Below are positions 1 through 6,711 of a stretch of DNA of 7,682 nt, in pieces (the first letter of the stretch is position 1; each line of letters begins with the position of its first letter). The notes under the pieces were generated by a model, which was not told the origin of the DNA, ran no database searches, and saw nothing but the letters and a program-made list of their open reading frames with translations. The translations under genes and the position numbers were made by a program. This stretch comes from Bacillota bacterium (lineage in GTDB: Bacteria; Bacillota; Clostridia; Acetivibrionales; DSM-1351): contig JAEWZA010000107.1 in the NCBI GenBank assembly GCA_023395575.1, forward strand, positions 1-7,682, given 5' to 3'.

Positions 1-2
1 GA

Positions 3-1025
3 TCTGATGAGATGTATAATGATTTAATGGGAAGAGTGAATGATATCAAGCCAAAAATAAATAAAGAATATAGAGATGAAATAGAAGGTATGGGCTCTCA
101 AATGTCAGCAGAAAACACCTTTGCACGTGGAGATGGCAAACTTTCTATAAATGAAATGTACATATTGAATTTGTTTCCTGACATTGCTAGAGGGACACAA
201 TGTTCAGCATTAGCTGTATATGGTAAAAGATCACAGACTAATAATACAATGGCTGCAAGAATACTTGATTGGACCATTGGTTCCAAAAATCAACTAGCTA
301 AAATTCAGTGTGTTATGACTATAAAGAATGGTCAGAAGTCAATATGCACAATTGGTTATTTAGGTTTCATGGGTGTAATCACTGGCCTTAATGATGATAA
401 AGTATTTGCAGCAATTTTAGATTCTAAAACAGGTCAACAATATACTTCAGCATCTAAAAATTCATATCCATTTGATATAAGATTTGCGCTTGAGAATGAA
501 AGTACTTTAAATGGAGTTGCTTCTTACATGAAGTCCCAAAAAAGGGACTATACTTTTGGACACCTTATTTTCCTAAGTGATCCAAAGACAGCAGCAGTAT
601 TAGAAAATAATATATCAGGAACATCAGATTCACTGCGTGAAGTAAGAACGGAAAAATCTATTTTGAATAAAGGTATTGAGTGGGGAATTGATAATTCAAT
701 AGGAACAGTTAATTCATTTATGCTTAAAGGAAATTTTGATAACCATAGCAACTATATAATAAACACAAAAAGATGGGATAATTTAAAAAAACAACTCACA
801 TCAAAGGGTGACGTTGTTACATTAGATGAATTGAAACAGGTTATAACTTTCCACAATGGTGCTACTGGTATTGGAGACCAAGCTGAAGGTTCACTTTATA
901 ATGACAGAACACAGCAAATAGTTTTATTTGAACCAAGAAATCTTAATCTTAAAGTGTTTTTTAGACCTAAGGATGGTGTGTTGCCAAATAATCCTGAATT
1001 TAATACTATAAAGGTTAAGTTTTAA
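3..1025 (+). CDS. C45-family / choloylglycine-hydrolase-like Ntn hydrolase, 5' end missing
   Basis: Likely an autoproteolytic amide hydrolase or acyltransferase of the linear amide C-N hydrolase superfamily (peptidase C45, bile-salt hydrolase and NAAA relatives). Counting from the ATG at 12, Cys64 in GTQCSALAVYG fits the N-terminal nucleophile freed by self-cleavage. It is followed by an R-x2-D element (Arg83, Asp86 in AARILDW), then GFMGVITGLN (118-127), TVNSF with Asn234 as a possible oxyanion residue, and a C-terminal strand pair around QQIVLFEP (301-308). The reading frame is open through bases 3-11 and no ribosome binding site precedes the ATG, so the gene almost certainly begins upstream; a signal peptide or the rest of the propeptide would be there. 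The 63 residues before Cys64 would be propeptide. Substrate cannot be told: bile salt, penicillin-type, N-acyl amino acid or lipid amides are all possible. Family assignment fairly sure, substrate unknown. Confidence 0.72.
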   Translation, partial: SDEMYNDLMGRVNDIKPKINKEYRDEIEGMGSQMSAENTFARGDGKLSINEMYILNLFPDIARGTQCSALAVYGKRSQTNNTMAARILDWTIGSKNQLAKIQCVMTIKNGQKSICTIGYLGFMGVITGLNDDKVFAAILDSKTGQQYTSASKNSYPFDIRFALENESTLNGVASYMKSQKRDYTFGHLIFLSDPKTAAVLENNISGTSDSLREVRTEKSILNKGIEWGIDNSIGTVNSFMLKGNFDNHSNYIINTKRWDNLKKQLTSKGDVVTLDELKQVITFHNGATGIGDQAEGSLYNDRTQQIVLFEPRNLNLKVFFRPKDGVLPNNPEFNTIKVKF

Positions 1026-1050
1026 ATTATATAATCAAATTTATATAATT
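1025..1050. repeat. Perfect AT-only inverted repeat at the end of the C45-like gene
   Basis: AATTATATAA (1025-1034) and TTATATAATT (1041-1050) are exact reverse complements around a 6-base loop, starting on the last base of the stop codon. With no G or C in the stem and no following T run it is a weak hairpin. It may protect the mRNA 3' end or be a by-product of AT richness. Confidence 0.45.
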
Positions 1051-1168
1051 GTAGATGCGAAAGACTATACTTAGTTGAAAAATTTAATAAGTAAGATATT
1101 ATTCTTAGATTTTTTGATACATTTACATATAATATGTTAATAGATTGTTAAATTTTTAATTTTTATGC

Positions 1169-1212
1169 AAGCTGACATGGTTTTTTATTTGATGTCAGCT
1201 TATTTATTTGTT
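1169..1212 (+). terminator. Probable intrinsic terminator of the C45-like gene
   Basis: AAGCTGACAT (1169-1178) pairs perfectly with ATGTCAGCTT (1192-1201) around a 13-base T-rich loop, followed by the T-rich ATTTATTTGTT. It is the only GC-bearing hairpin between the first gene and nifJ, so it most likely ends the upstream transcript. The T tract is interrupted by A, so efficiency is uncertain. Its right arm shares bases with the candidate nifJ -35 box. Confidence 0.6.
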
Positions 1213-1217
1213 ATAAT
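1189..1217 (+). promoter_or_regulatory. Candidate nifJ promoter, extended -10 type
   Basis: TTGATG (1189-1194), a 17-base spacer and a perfect TATAAT (1212-1217) preceded by TG at 1209-1210. This is a good vegetative sigma-A type match. Transcription would start near 1224, giving an untranslated leader of about 117 bases. A second TATAAT at 1313-1318 lacks a believable -35 box and is less likely. Predicted by eye only. Confidence 0.55.
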
Positions 1218-1229
1218 ACAATTATAAAA

Positions 1230-1252
1230 ATACTGTATACAAAGTATAGTAT
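1230..1252. promoter_or_regulatory. Inverted repeat just downstream of the predicted nifJ start site
   Basis: ATACT (1230-1234) plus ATAC (1237-1240) pair with GTAT (1244-1247) plus AGTAT (1248-1252), leaving a 2-base bulge (GT) and a 3-base centre (AAA). Lying a few bases after the predicted transcription start, it could be a repressor operator or a small leader hairpin. I do not recognise a known regulator consensus. Confidence 0.35.
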
Positions 1253-1325
1253 ATTAAATTTTTGAAGCCTTTACGAAAAAGCAAATAAATGATAGACTAT
1301 TTCGTTGAAGAGTATAATTAGTATT

Positions 1326-1336
1326 AAAGGAGGAAG
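1326..1336 (+). promoter_or_regulatory. Ribosome binding site deciding the nifJ start
   Basis: AAAGGAGGAAG is a near-ideal Shine-Dalgarno; its GGAGG (1329-1333) is 7 bases before the ATG at 1341. This rules out the in-frame TTG at 1305, which would add 12 residues and place the Shine-Dalgarno inside the coding region. Confidence 0.9.
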
Positions 1337-1340
1337 TATA

Positions 1341-4300
1341 ATGTCAAGACGTAAACAATCAATGGACGGTAATACAGCTGCTGCACACGTAGCATATGCA
1401 TATACTGAAGTTGCCGGCATTTACCCAATTACACCGTCAAGTCCAATGGCCGATTGCTGTGACATGTGGTCTGCTGCTGGTAGAAAAAACATTTTTGGTA
1501 ATACAGTTAAAGTAGTTGAAATGCAATCCGAAGCTGGTGCTGCAGGAACTGTACATGGTTCTCTTGCTGCAGGTGCCCTTACAACAACATTTACAGCATC
1601 ACAGGGTCTGCTTTTAATGATTCCTAATATGTATAAAATAGCTGGTGAGCAATTGCCATGCGTATTTGATGTATCAGCACGTACAGTTGCTGCTCAGTCA
1701 TTGAATATATTCGGTGACCACAGTGACGTTTATGCATGTCGTCAAACAGGTTTTGCTATGTTAGCTGTATCAAATACACAAGAAGTTATGGATTTGAGTG
1801 CTGTAGCACATCTTGCTTCTATAGAAGGAAAAGTTCCATTCTTAAATTTCTTTGATGGTTTCCGTACATCACATGAAATGCAGAAAATAGATATTTGGGA
1901 TTATGAAGATTTAAAAGAAATGTGCAACATGGATGCTGTTAAGGCTTTCCGTGATCATGCATTAAACCCAGAAAAACCAGCTATGCGTGGTTCACATGAA
2001 AATGGAGACGTTTTCTTCCAACACCGCGAGGCTTGTAATACAGTTTATGATGAATTGCCAGCTATTGTTGAAAAATACATGGCTAAGGTAAATGAAAAAA
2101 TTGGTACAAATTATGATTTGTTCAATTACTATGGAGCGCCAGATGCAGAGCGCGTTATAATTTGTATGGGTTCCTTCTGTGATGTGGCTGAAGAAGTTGT
2201 TGATTACTTAACAGCTGCAGGCGAGAAGGTTGGACTTATCAAGGTTCGTTTATACCGTCCTTGGTCTTCTAAGAGTCTTCTCAAAGTTATTCCAAAGACA
2301 GCTAAGAAAATTGCTGTTCTTGACCGTACAAAAGAACCAGGTGCATTAGGAGAGCCACTTTATCTTGATGTTGCTACAACACTTCGTGAAGCAGGAATGC
2401 ATGATGTAGTTGTTGTTAATGGACGTTATGGTCTTGGATCAAAGGATACTCCTCCTTCATCTGTTTTTGCTGTATATACAGAATTACAGAAGGATGAACC
2501 AAAATCACGTTTCACTCTTGGTATCGTAGATGATGTTACAAACTTAAGCTTGCCAGAAATCAAGCCAGCTCCTATCACATCTGCTCCAGGTACTGTAGAA
2601 TGTAAATTCTGGGGTCTTGGTGGAGACGGTACAGTTGGTGCTAACAAGAACTCAACTAAGATTATCGGTGACCACACTGACAAATACATACAAGCATACT
2701 TCCAGTATGACTCTAAGAAGACTGGTGGTATTACAATATCACATCTTCGTTTTGGTGATAAGCCAATTAAGAGCCCATATTACATAAATCAAGCTGACTT
2801 TGTTGCATGTCATAACCCATCCTATGTTGTTAAAGGATATAAGATGGTTCAGGATGTTAAGCCAGGCGGAATCTTTATGATTAACTGTCAATGGTCAGAT
2901 GAAGAATTGGCAGCTAATTTAAATGCTGCTGCAAAGAAATACATTGCAGATAACAATATTCAATTGTACACAATCAACGCTATTGATAAAGCTGCTGAAA
3001 TTGGTATGGGTAAACGTACTAACACAATTCTTCAATCAGCATTCTTCAAATTAGCAAAAGTTATGCCAATCGATGAGGCTATTGACTTCATGAAAGCTGC
3101 TGCTAAAAAATCATATGGTAGTAAGGGCGATGCAATTGTAGAGATGAACTACAAGGCAATTGATGCTGGTGTAGATGCTCTTCATAAAGTAGAGGTGCCG
3201 GCTTCATGGTCAAATCCAGAGGCAGATGCTCCAGCACCAGAGCTTACAGGTCGTCCTGAAGTAGTTAAGATGGTTAAAGAGCTTATGATTCCTATGGCAT
3301 TAATGGATGGTGACAGCCTACCTGTATCAGCCTTTAAGGATATTGCAGACGGACAGTTTGAATTAGGTGCTGCAGCTTATGAAAAACGTGGTACAGCTGT
3401 AAATGTTCCAGAATGGGATCCAGAAAAATGTATTCAGTGTAATAGCTGTTCATTTGTATGTTCACATGCTACTATTCGTCCATTTATGCTCAGTGAGGAT
3501 GAAATAAAGGCAGCTCCTTCAAATATCAAGCTTGCTGATACTAAGCCAAAGGCTAGTGAATACAAGTTTACAATGAGTGTTACTCCACTTGACTGTATGG
3601 GCTGTGGAGAATGTATTACAGTTTGTCCTAAGGCTGCTATCAAGATGGTACCTCAGGAATCACAAGCGCATGAGCAGCCAGTATTTGATTACTTAGTTGC
3701 TAATGTAGGTAAGAAACTAGGAGTGCCAGAGGCTACAACAGTTAAGGGTTCACAGTTCTGTCAGCCACTTCTCGAATTCTCAGGAAGCTGTGCAGGATGT
3801 GCTGAAACATCTTATACTCGTTTAATAACTCAGCTCTTCGGTGAACAAATGTATATTTCAAATGCTACAGGATGTTCTTCTATCTGGGGTGGTCCTGCTG
3901 CAACATGTCCATATACAGTAAATAAAGATTCAAATAAAGGTCCAGCATGGGCTAACTCATTATTCGAAGATAATGCAGAACACGGATACGGTATGTACCT
4001 TGGACAGCAAGTACTTCGTGATCAAGCTATTGAAAATCTTAAAACACTTGCTGCTTCAGATAAAGCATCTGCTGAGTTTAAAGCTGCTTTTGATAAGTTT
4101 ATGGAAACAAAAGAAAAGACAAGAGAAAACGGTGCTGCTGTTGATGCATTAATCGTTGAACTGGAAAAGGCTGCTGCTGCTGGATGTGAGCTTTCAAAAG
4201 AAGTTCTTGACAAGAAACAGTACCTCTCCAAGAAGTCTGTATGGATACTCGGTGGTGATGGATGGGCATATGATATCGGATTCGGTGGACTTGACCATGT

Positions 4301-4886
4301 ACTTGCATCAGGTGATAATGTAAACGTATTTGTATTCGATACAGAAATGTATTCAAATACAGGTGGTCAGGCTTCTAAGGCTTCCAACATCGGTGAGGTT
4401 TGTCAATTCGCTGCTGCTGGTAAGGAAATCGGAAAGAAAAACCTTGCTGAAATCGCTATGAGCTATGGCTATGTATATGTAGCACAGATTGCTCTTGGTG
4501 CTAACCCAGCTCAGGCTATTAAAGTTATTGCTGAAGCAGAAGCTTATCCAGGACCTTCACTTATCATTGGATATTCACCTTGTGAACTTCACGGAGTTAA
4601 GGGTGGCATGAACCACTGTCAGGATGAAATGAAGGCTGCTGTTAAGTCAGGATACTGGAACTTATTCTCCTTCAACCCAGCTCTTAAGGCAGAAGGAAAG
4701 AATCCATTTACATTGACTTCAAAACCAAGTGATGGATCATACCAGGCATTCTTGAATAATGAAACACGTTATACAAGCTTGGCTCGTCAGTTCCCAGAAC
4801 GTGCAAAAGAACTCTTCGCAGCATCTGAAAAGGCAGCTATGGAGCGTTATGACCACTTGTTAAAGTTGGTAGAGCTTTATAAGTAA
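1341..4886 (+). CDS. nifJ: Pyruvate:ferredoxin (flavodoxin) oxidoreductase, single-chain, complete
   Basis: Cytosolic PFOR: pyruvate + CoA + oxidised ferredoxin gives acetyl-CoA + CO2 + reduced ferredoxin, the main pyruvate-oxidising step in anaerobes. At 1181 residues it is normal length for the homodimeric enzyme. Order: N-terminal domain with YPITPSSPMAD (Thr31), Glu64 and Arg114, matching the catalytic residues described for the Desulfovibrio africanus enzyme; transketolase-C-like domain (about 260-410); gamma domain starting near 417 (GLGGDGTVGANK); EKR segment (EKR at 681-683); two 4Fe-4S ferredoxin motifs (Cys697/700/703/707 and Cys752/755/758/762); thiamine-diphosphate domain with the proximal cluster (Cys817, Cys820, Cys845, Cys1081), GDGWAYDIGFGG from 972 and Asn1006 in YSNTGG; C-terminal extension. 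No frameshift or missing residue seen. It appears monocistronic, with its own promoter and a terminator at least as far as 5281. Its Ala/Gly-rich composition and regular codon use suggest high expression. Confidence 0.97.
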   Translation: MSRRKQSMDGNTAAAHVAYAYTEVAGIYPITPSSPMADCCDMWSAAGRKNIFGNTVKVVEMQSEAGAAGTVHGSLAAGALTTTFTASQGLLLMIPNMYKIAGEQLPCVFDVSARTVAAQSLNIFGDHSDVYACRQTGFAMLAVSNTQEVMDLSAVAHLASIEGKVPFLNFFDGFRTSHEMQKIDIWDYEDLKEMCNMDAVKAFRDHALNPEKPAMRGSHENGDVFFQHREACNTVYDELPAIVEKYMAKVNEKIGTNYDLFNYYGAPDAERVIICMGSFCDVAEEVVDYLTAAGEKVGLIKVRLYRPWSSKSLLKVIPKTAKKIAVLDRTKEPGALGEPLYLDVATTLREAGMHDVVVVNGRYGLGSKDTPPSSVFAVYTELQKDEPKSRFTLGIVDDVTNLSLPEIKPAPITSAPGTVECKFWGLGGDGTVGANKNSTKIIGDHTDKYIQAYFQYDSKKTGGITISHLRFGDKPIKSPYYINQADFVACHNPSYVVKGYKMVQDVKPGGIFMINCQWSDEELAANLNAAAKKYIADNNIQLYTINAIDKAAEIGMGKRTNTILQSAFFKLAKVMPIDEAIDFMKAAAKKSYGSKGDAIVEMNYKAIDAGVDALHKVEVPASWSNPEADAPAPELTGRPEVVKMVKELMIPMALMDGDSLPVSAFKDIADGQFELGAAAYEKRGTAVNVPEWDPEKCIQCNSCSFVCSHATIRPFMLSEDEIKAAPSNIKLADTKPKASEYKFTMSVTPLDCMGCGECITVCPKAAIKMVPQESQAHEQPVFDYLVANVGKKLGVPEATTVKGSQFCQPLLEFSGSCAGCAETSYTRLITQLFGEQMYISNATGCSSIWGGPAATCPYTVNKDSNKGPAWANSLFEDNAEHGYGMYLGQQVLRDQAIENLKTLAASDKASAEFKAAFDKFMETKEKTRENGAAVDALIVELEKAAAAGCELSKEVLDKKQYLSKKSVWILGGDGWAYDIGFGGLDHVLASGDNVNVFVFDTEMYSNTGGQASKASNIGEVCQFAAAGKEIGKKNLAEIAMSYGYVYVAQIALGANPAQAIKVIAEAEAYPGPSLIIGYSPCELHGVKGGMNHCQDEMKAAVKSGYWNLFSFNPALKAEGKNPFTLTSKPSDGSYQAFLNNETRYTSLARQFPERAKELFAASEKAAMERYDHLLKLVELYK

Positions 4887-4945
4887 TAGGATGAAAAGCT
4901 AGAGAACCAAGTTCGTGAGAATCTGGTGAATTAGTTAATAACCCA

Positions 4946-5206
4946 ACTTTCCAACTAAGAAAATCTGTCGGTGTTCAAACTTATCAATGGTTTGTTGCCG
5001 AAATAGTTGCTTGAATTAGTAATGGCTCATCTCAGTATTTTAGCCGTCGCACACATTCACCATCCATGGTTCATAGTGTGCTAAAACCGACATCGTATCG
5101 GTTTCTCGGCAAAAATACTTCGATTCACCAACTAATTCATGCAATTATTTCTAACTCAACTTTCCATTGATAAGCTTCCACACCTAAAATTCTTAACTAG
5201 GAAAGT
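4946..5206. repeat. Large branched imperfect palindrome: candidate structured RNA or MITE
   Basis: A 261-base stretch folds back on itself in register. Outer to inner pairings: 4946-4952 with 5200-5206 (ACTTTCC/GGAAAGT, 7 of 7); 4956-4961 with 5190-5195; 4970-4974 with 5180-5184; 4980-4990 with 5164-5174 (11 of 11); 5000-5020 with 5131-5151 (19 of 21, one mismatch a G-U in RNA); 5034-5046 with 5107-5119 (12 of 13). Inside are two smaller hairpins: GCACAC 5049-5054 with GTGTGC 5076-5081, and AACCGA 5085-5090 with TCGGTT 5098-5103. It has no plausible ORF and I cannot match it to a named RNA family. Either a structured RNA (a nifJ 3' UTR or a separate sRNA) or a palindromic miniature mobile element would fit. 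The strand is undetermined. The palindrome is certain, its role is not. Confidence 0.75.
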
Positions 5207-5262
5207 GAGTATATAATAAATAATGGTCTGTGATTATAGGATGATTTTGGTTCTAATACTCA
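5206..5262. repeat. Short inverted repeat following the large palindrome
   Basis: TGAGTAT (5206-5212) and ATACTCA (5256-5262) are exact reverse complements 43 bases apart. It begins on the last base of the large palindrome and could be a further stem of the same structure. With 7 base pairs and a long AT-rich loop it could also be chance. Confidence 0.3.
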
Positions 5263-5280
5263 TAGACATCGGATAATAAT

Positions 5281-5328
5281 AAAGCCCCCATGCAACTATC
5301 TAGTAAGGTAGTTGAGTGGGGGTTTTGT
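5281..5328 (+). terminator. Strong intrinsic terminator upstream of the ATPase/RloB operon
   Basis: Stem AAAGCCCCCA (5281-5290) with TGGGGGTTTT (5317-5326), extended inward through CAACTA (5293-5298) and TAGTTG (5309-5314), with a 10-base loop at 5299-5308 and a T-rich tail. The A run on the left arm means it could also work on the minus strand. It closes any transcript from nifJ or the palindrome and insulates the following operon. Confidence 0.88.
5293..5312 (+). repeat. Copy 1 of a 20-base hairpin core repeated on both sides of the two-gene cassette
   Basis: CAACTATCTAGTAAGGTAGT, the inner stem and loop of the terminator. It matches 7420-7439 at 18 of 20 positions in direct orientation, 2127 bases away. 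The two copies bracket the ATPase/RloB operon. Confidence 0.7.
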
Positions 5329-5397
5329 TGTGTTAAGCTTATAGCAAGGTATATTATTATATAATTTTGTATATAATAAACATGAATTGCGTTTTTT

Positions 5398-5451
5398 ATA
5401 TACGCTTATATATGAAAAAACAATTTTTTTAAAAAATATAAGCATATATAT
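5398..5451. promoter_or_regulatory. AT-rich inverted repeat abutting the operon promoter
   Basis: TATATACGCTTATA (5398-5411) and TATAAGCATATATA (5438-5451) are reverse complements at 13 of 14 positions. Between them lies a nested AAAAAA-CAA-TTTTTT hairpin (5415-5429). The right arm ends on the first base of the predicted -35 box (5451). This geometry suits a repressor or nucleoid-protein site controlling the operon. It could also fold as a terminator-like hairpin. Sequence symmetry is seen; the function is inferred. Confidence 0.5.
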
Positions 5452-5479
5452 TGTTTATGATTGATATGAGTGTTATGAT
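5451..5479 (+). promoter_or_regulatory. Candidate promoter of the ATPase/RloB operon
   Basis: TTGTTT (5451-5456), a 17-base spacer and TATGAT (5474-5479), with an upstream TG at 5471-5472 making an extended -10. Transcription would begin near 5486, leaving a leader of only about 17 bases that contains the ribosome binding site. Confidence 0.6.
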
Positions 5480-5488
5480 TATGTTTAT

Positions 5489-5495
5489 AGGAGGA
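5489..5495 (+). promoter_or_regulatory. Ribosome binding site of the AAA15 ATPase gene
   Basis: AGGAGGA, 7 bases before the ATG at 5503. Strong and well spaced; it confirms the start. Confidence 0.88.
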
Positions 5496-5502
5496 CAATT
5501 GA

Positions 5503-6711
5503 ATGCTATTAAAATATAAAATTAGAAATTTTTGCTCATTTAAGGATGAAGTAATTTTTTCAATGAAGCCGGGAAAGGTAATGAGCCGTTTCGAGGATAA
5601 TGTTGTTTGTATAAATCCAAAATTAAAGATACTAAAGACTGCAGTAATTGTTGGAGAAAATGCAGGTGGTAAAACCTGCTTTATGAGGAGTTTGTACTAT
5701 TTACAACAATTGATTAGCACGGATTTACCTGCAAAATTATTTAAGAAATTATCATACCAATATGATATTAAGAATACTCAATTTTTTGAATTGACTATTT
5801 TGAGTGAAAATAACATGATATATACTTACGCATTAGAACTTGATGTACACTCGATAATTTCAGAAAAATTAAGTATTAGGAGTGCTAATCAAGATGAAAA
5901 AGCTAATAAAAAAATTTTTAGTTTAGAAAGAACAAAATGTGAGCAAAAAGAAAAAATTGAAGTAACATATAATATCGATATTGAGGATAAATATATCAAT
6001 AAAGAATTGAAAAGTATAGCTGAAAGTAACTTTATCAATAACCCATATTTAACTGTATTAAGGTTCGCTGCATCAATAGGTGTAGATATAGTTATACCTT
6101 TTGTAAATTGGATTAAAAATACATTGATTCTAGATTTACCTGAAGACTTTTCTTTAAATATTTTTAAAAAGATGCAAAAAGATGAAGAGGATTTATCGAT
6201 AATAAAAACAGATGAATTTTTAGAGATATTTAAGTTGGTAGATTCAAGTATATCCGCAATTGAAGTTAACGAGGAAGAGCCTTTTGAAAAAACAATCATA
6301 GTGCGAAAAACAAGAGATAATACTGAATTCAGAATTGAACTTAACAAAGAGTCATCAGGAACAAGGTCTTTTTTTGCATGGTCCATTCAGATTTGGAAAG
6401 TAATAAATAAAAATGCTGTCCTTTTTGCAGACGAAATGGATAGTGTGCTTAATGCTATTTTATCTGAGAAAATTATTACCTTAATTCATGGCTCAAAGCA
6501 TAATGGACAATTTATTTTTTCAACACATAATGTTTTGCACCTTAATACTTACAATTATATGAAGGAACAATTGAATTTTATAACTAAAAATAATGAGTCT
6601 CTTTCGTCTGAATTATATTCATTAGCAGATTTTAAGAATTATAGGTATGATAAAGCGGATGTTTTTGATTTGTATTTAAAAGGAATACTAGGAGGTGTTC
6701 CTAATGAATAG
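5503..6711 (+). CDS. AAA15-type (ABC-like) ATPase of an RloA/AbiL-like defence pair
   Basis: A 402-residue ATPase of the COG1106 / AAA15-AAA21 group (SMC/OLD-like ABC fold). Visible motifs: N-terminal LLKYKIRNFCSFKDEV, the opening strands of this family; Walker A GENAGGKT (51-58); a middle insert (about 85-280) rich in Lys, Asp and Glu; a signature-like KESSGTRSF (282-290); Walker B VLFADEMD (306-313) with Asp310 and Glu311; switch histidine in FIFSTHN (338-344, His342); and a closing LYSLADF...LKGILGGVPNE typical of COG1106 proteins. The ATPase core appears complete. It overlaps the RloB-like gene by 8 bases, so the two are co-translated and probably form a complex. In such pairs the ATPase is thought to sense infection and control the nuclease-like partner; that role is inferred here. 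No membrane segment or DNA-binding motif is evident. Codon use is more AT-rich than in nifJ, consistent with transfer. Named relatives are RloA and AbiLi; exact subfamily uncertain. Confidence 0.88.
   Translation: MLLKYKIRNFCSFKDEVIFSMKPGKVMSRFEDNVVCINPKLKILKTAVIVGENAGGKTCFMRSLYYLQQLISTDLPAKLFKKLSYQYDIKNTQFFELTILSENNMIYTYALELDVHSIISEKLSIRSANQDEKANKKIFSLERTKCEQKEKIEVTYNIDIEDKYINKELKSIAESNFINNPYLTVLRFAASIGVDIVIPFVNWIKNTLILDLPEDFSLNIFKKMQKDEEDLSIIKTDEFLEIFKLVDSSISAIEVNEEEPFEKTIIVRKTRDNTEFRIELNKESSGTRSFFAWSIQIWKVINKNAVLFADEMDSVLNAILSEKIITLIHGSKHNGQFIFSTHNVLHLNTYNYMKEQLNFITKNNESLSSELYSLADFKNYRYDKADVFDLYLKGILGGVPNE
6690..6695 (+). promoter_or_regulatory. Ribosome binding site deciding the RloB-like start
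   Basis: AGGAGG lies inside the end of the ATPase gene, 8 bases before the ATG at 6704. The in-frame GTG at 6695 begins within this Shine-Dalgarno, so it is an unlikely start. Confidence 0.85.

Noticed and set aside
98..751. Minus-strand open frames of 62 and 67 codons
   Set aside because: Antisense to the conserved core of the C45-like hydrolase; no supporting signals.
1145..1162. Rex-like site upstream of nifJ (TTGTTAA-N4-TTAATTT)
   Set aside because: Only the left half matches the Rex operator, and it lies upstream of the terminator hairpin and the predicted promoter in very AT-rich DNA.
1305..1340. Longer nifJ start at TTG 1305
   Set aside because: It has no Shine-Dalgarno and would translate through the strong one at 1326-1336; starting at 1341 places Thr31, Glu64 and Arg114 at the same numbers as in the D. 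africanus enzyme.
4169..4183. GCT-repeat run
   Set aside because: It encodes a short Ala run in nifJ, in frame and typical of the composition of this protein.
2426..4356. Several minus-strand open frames of 69-87 codons under nifJ
   Set aside because: All lie opposite intact, conserved PFOR domains and lack initiation signals.
4946..5206. Large palindrome as 6S RNA, RNase P RNA, tmRNA, retron msr-msd or CRISPR array
   Set aside because: No regular spaced repeats, no reverse transcriptase nearby, and no recognisable conserved RNase P or tmRNA boxes; the multi-hairpin branch does not look like the simple 6S bubble.
5889..6386. 165-codon open frame on the minus strand
   Set aside because: It lies wholly within the ATPase gene, opposite its variable middle insert and signature. 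It has no ribosome binding site and its Ser/Leu/Ile-rich product is what AT-rich antisense gives.
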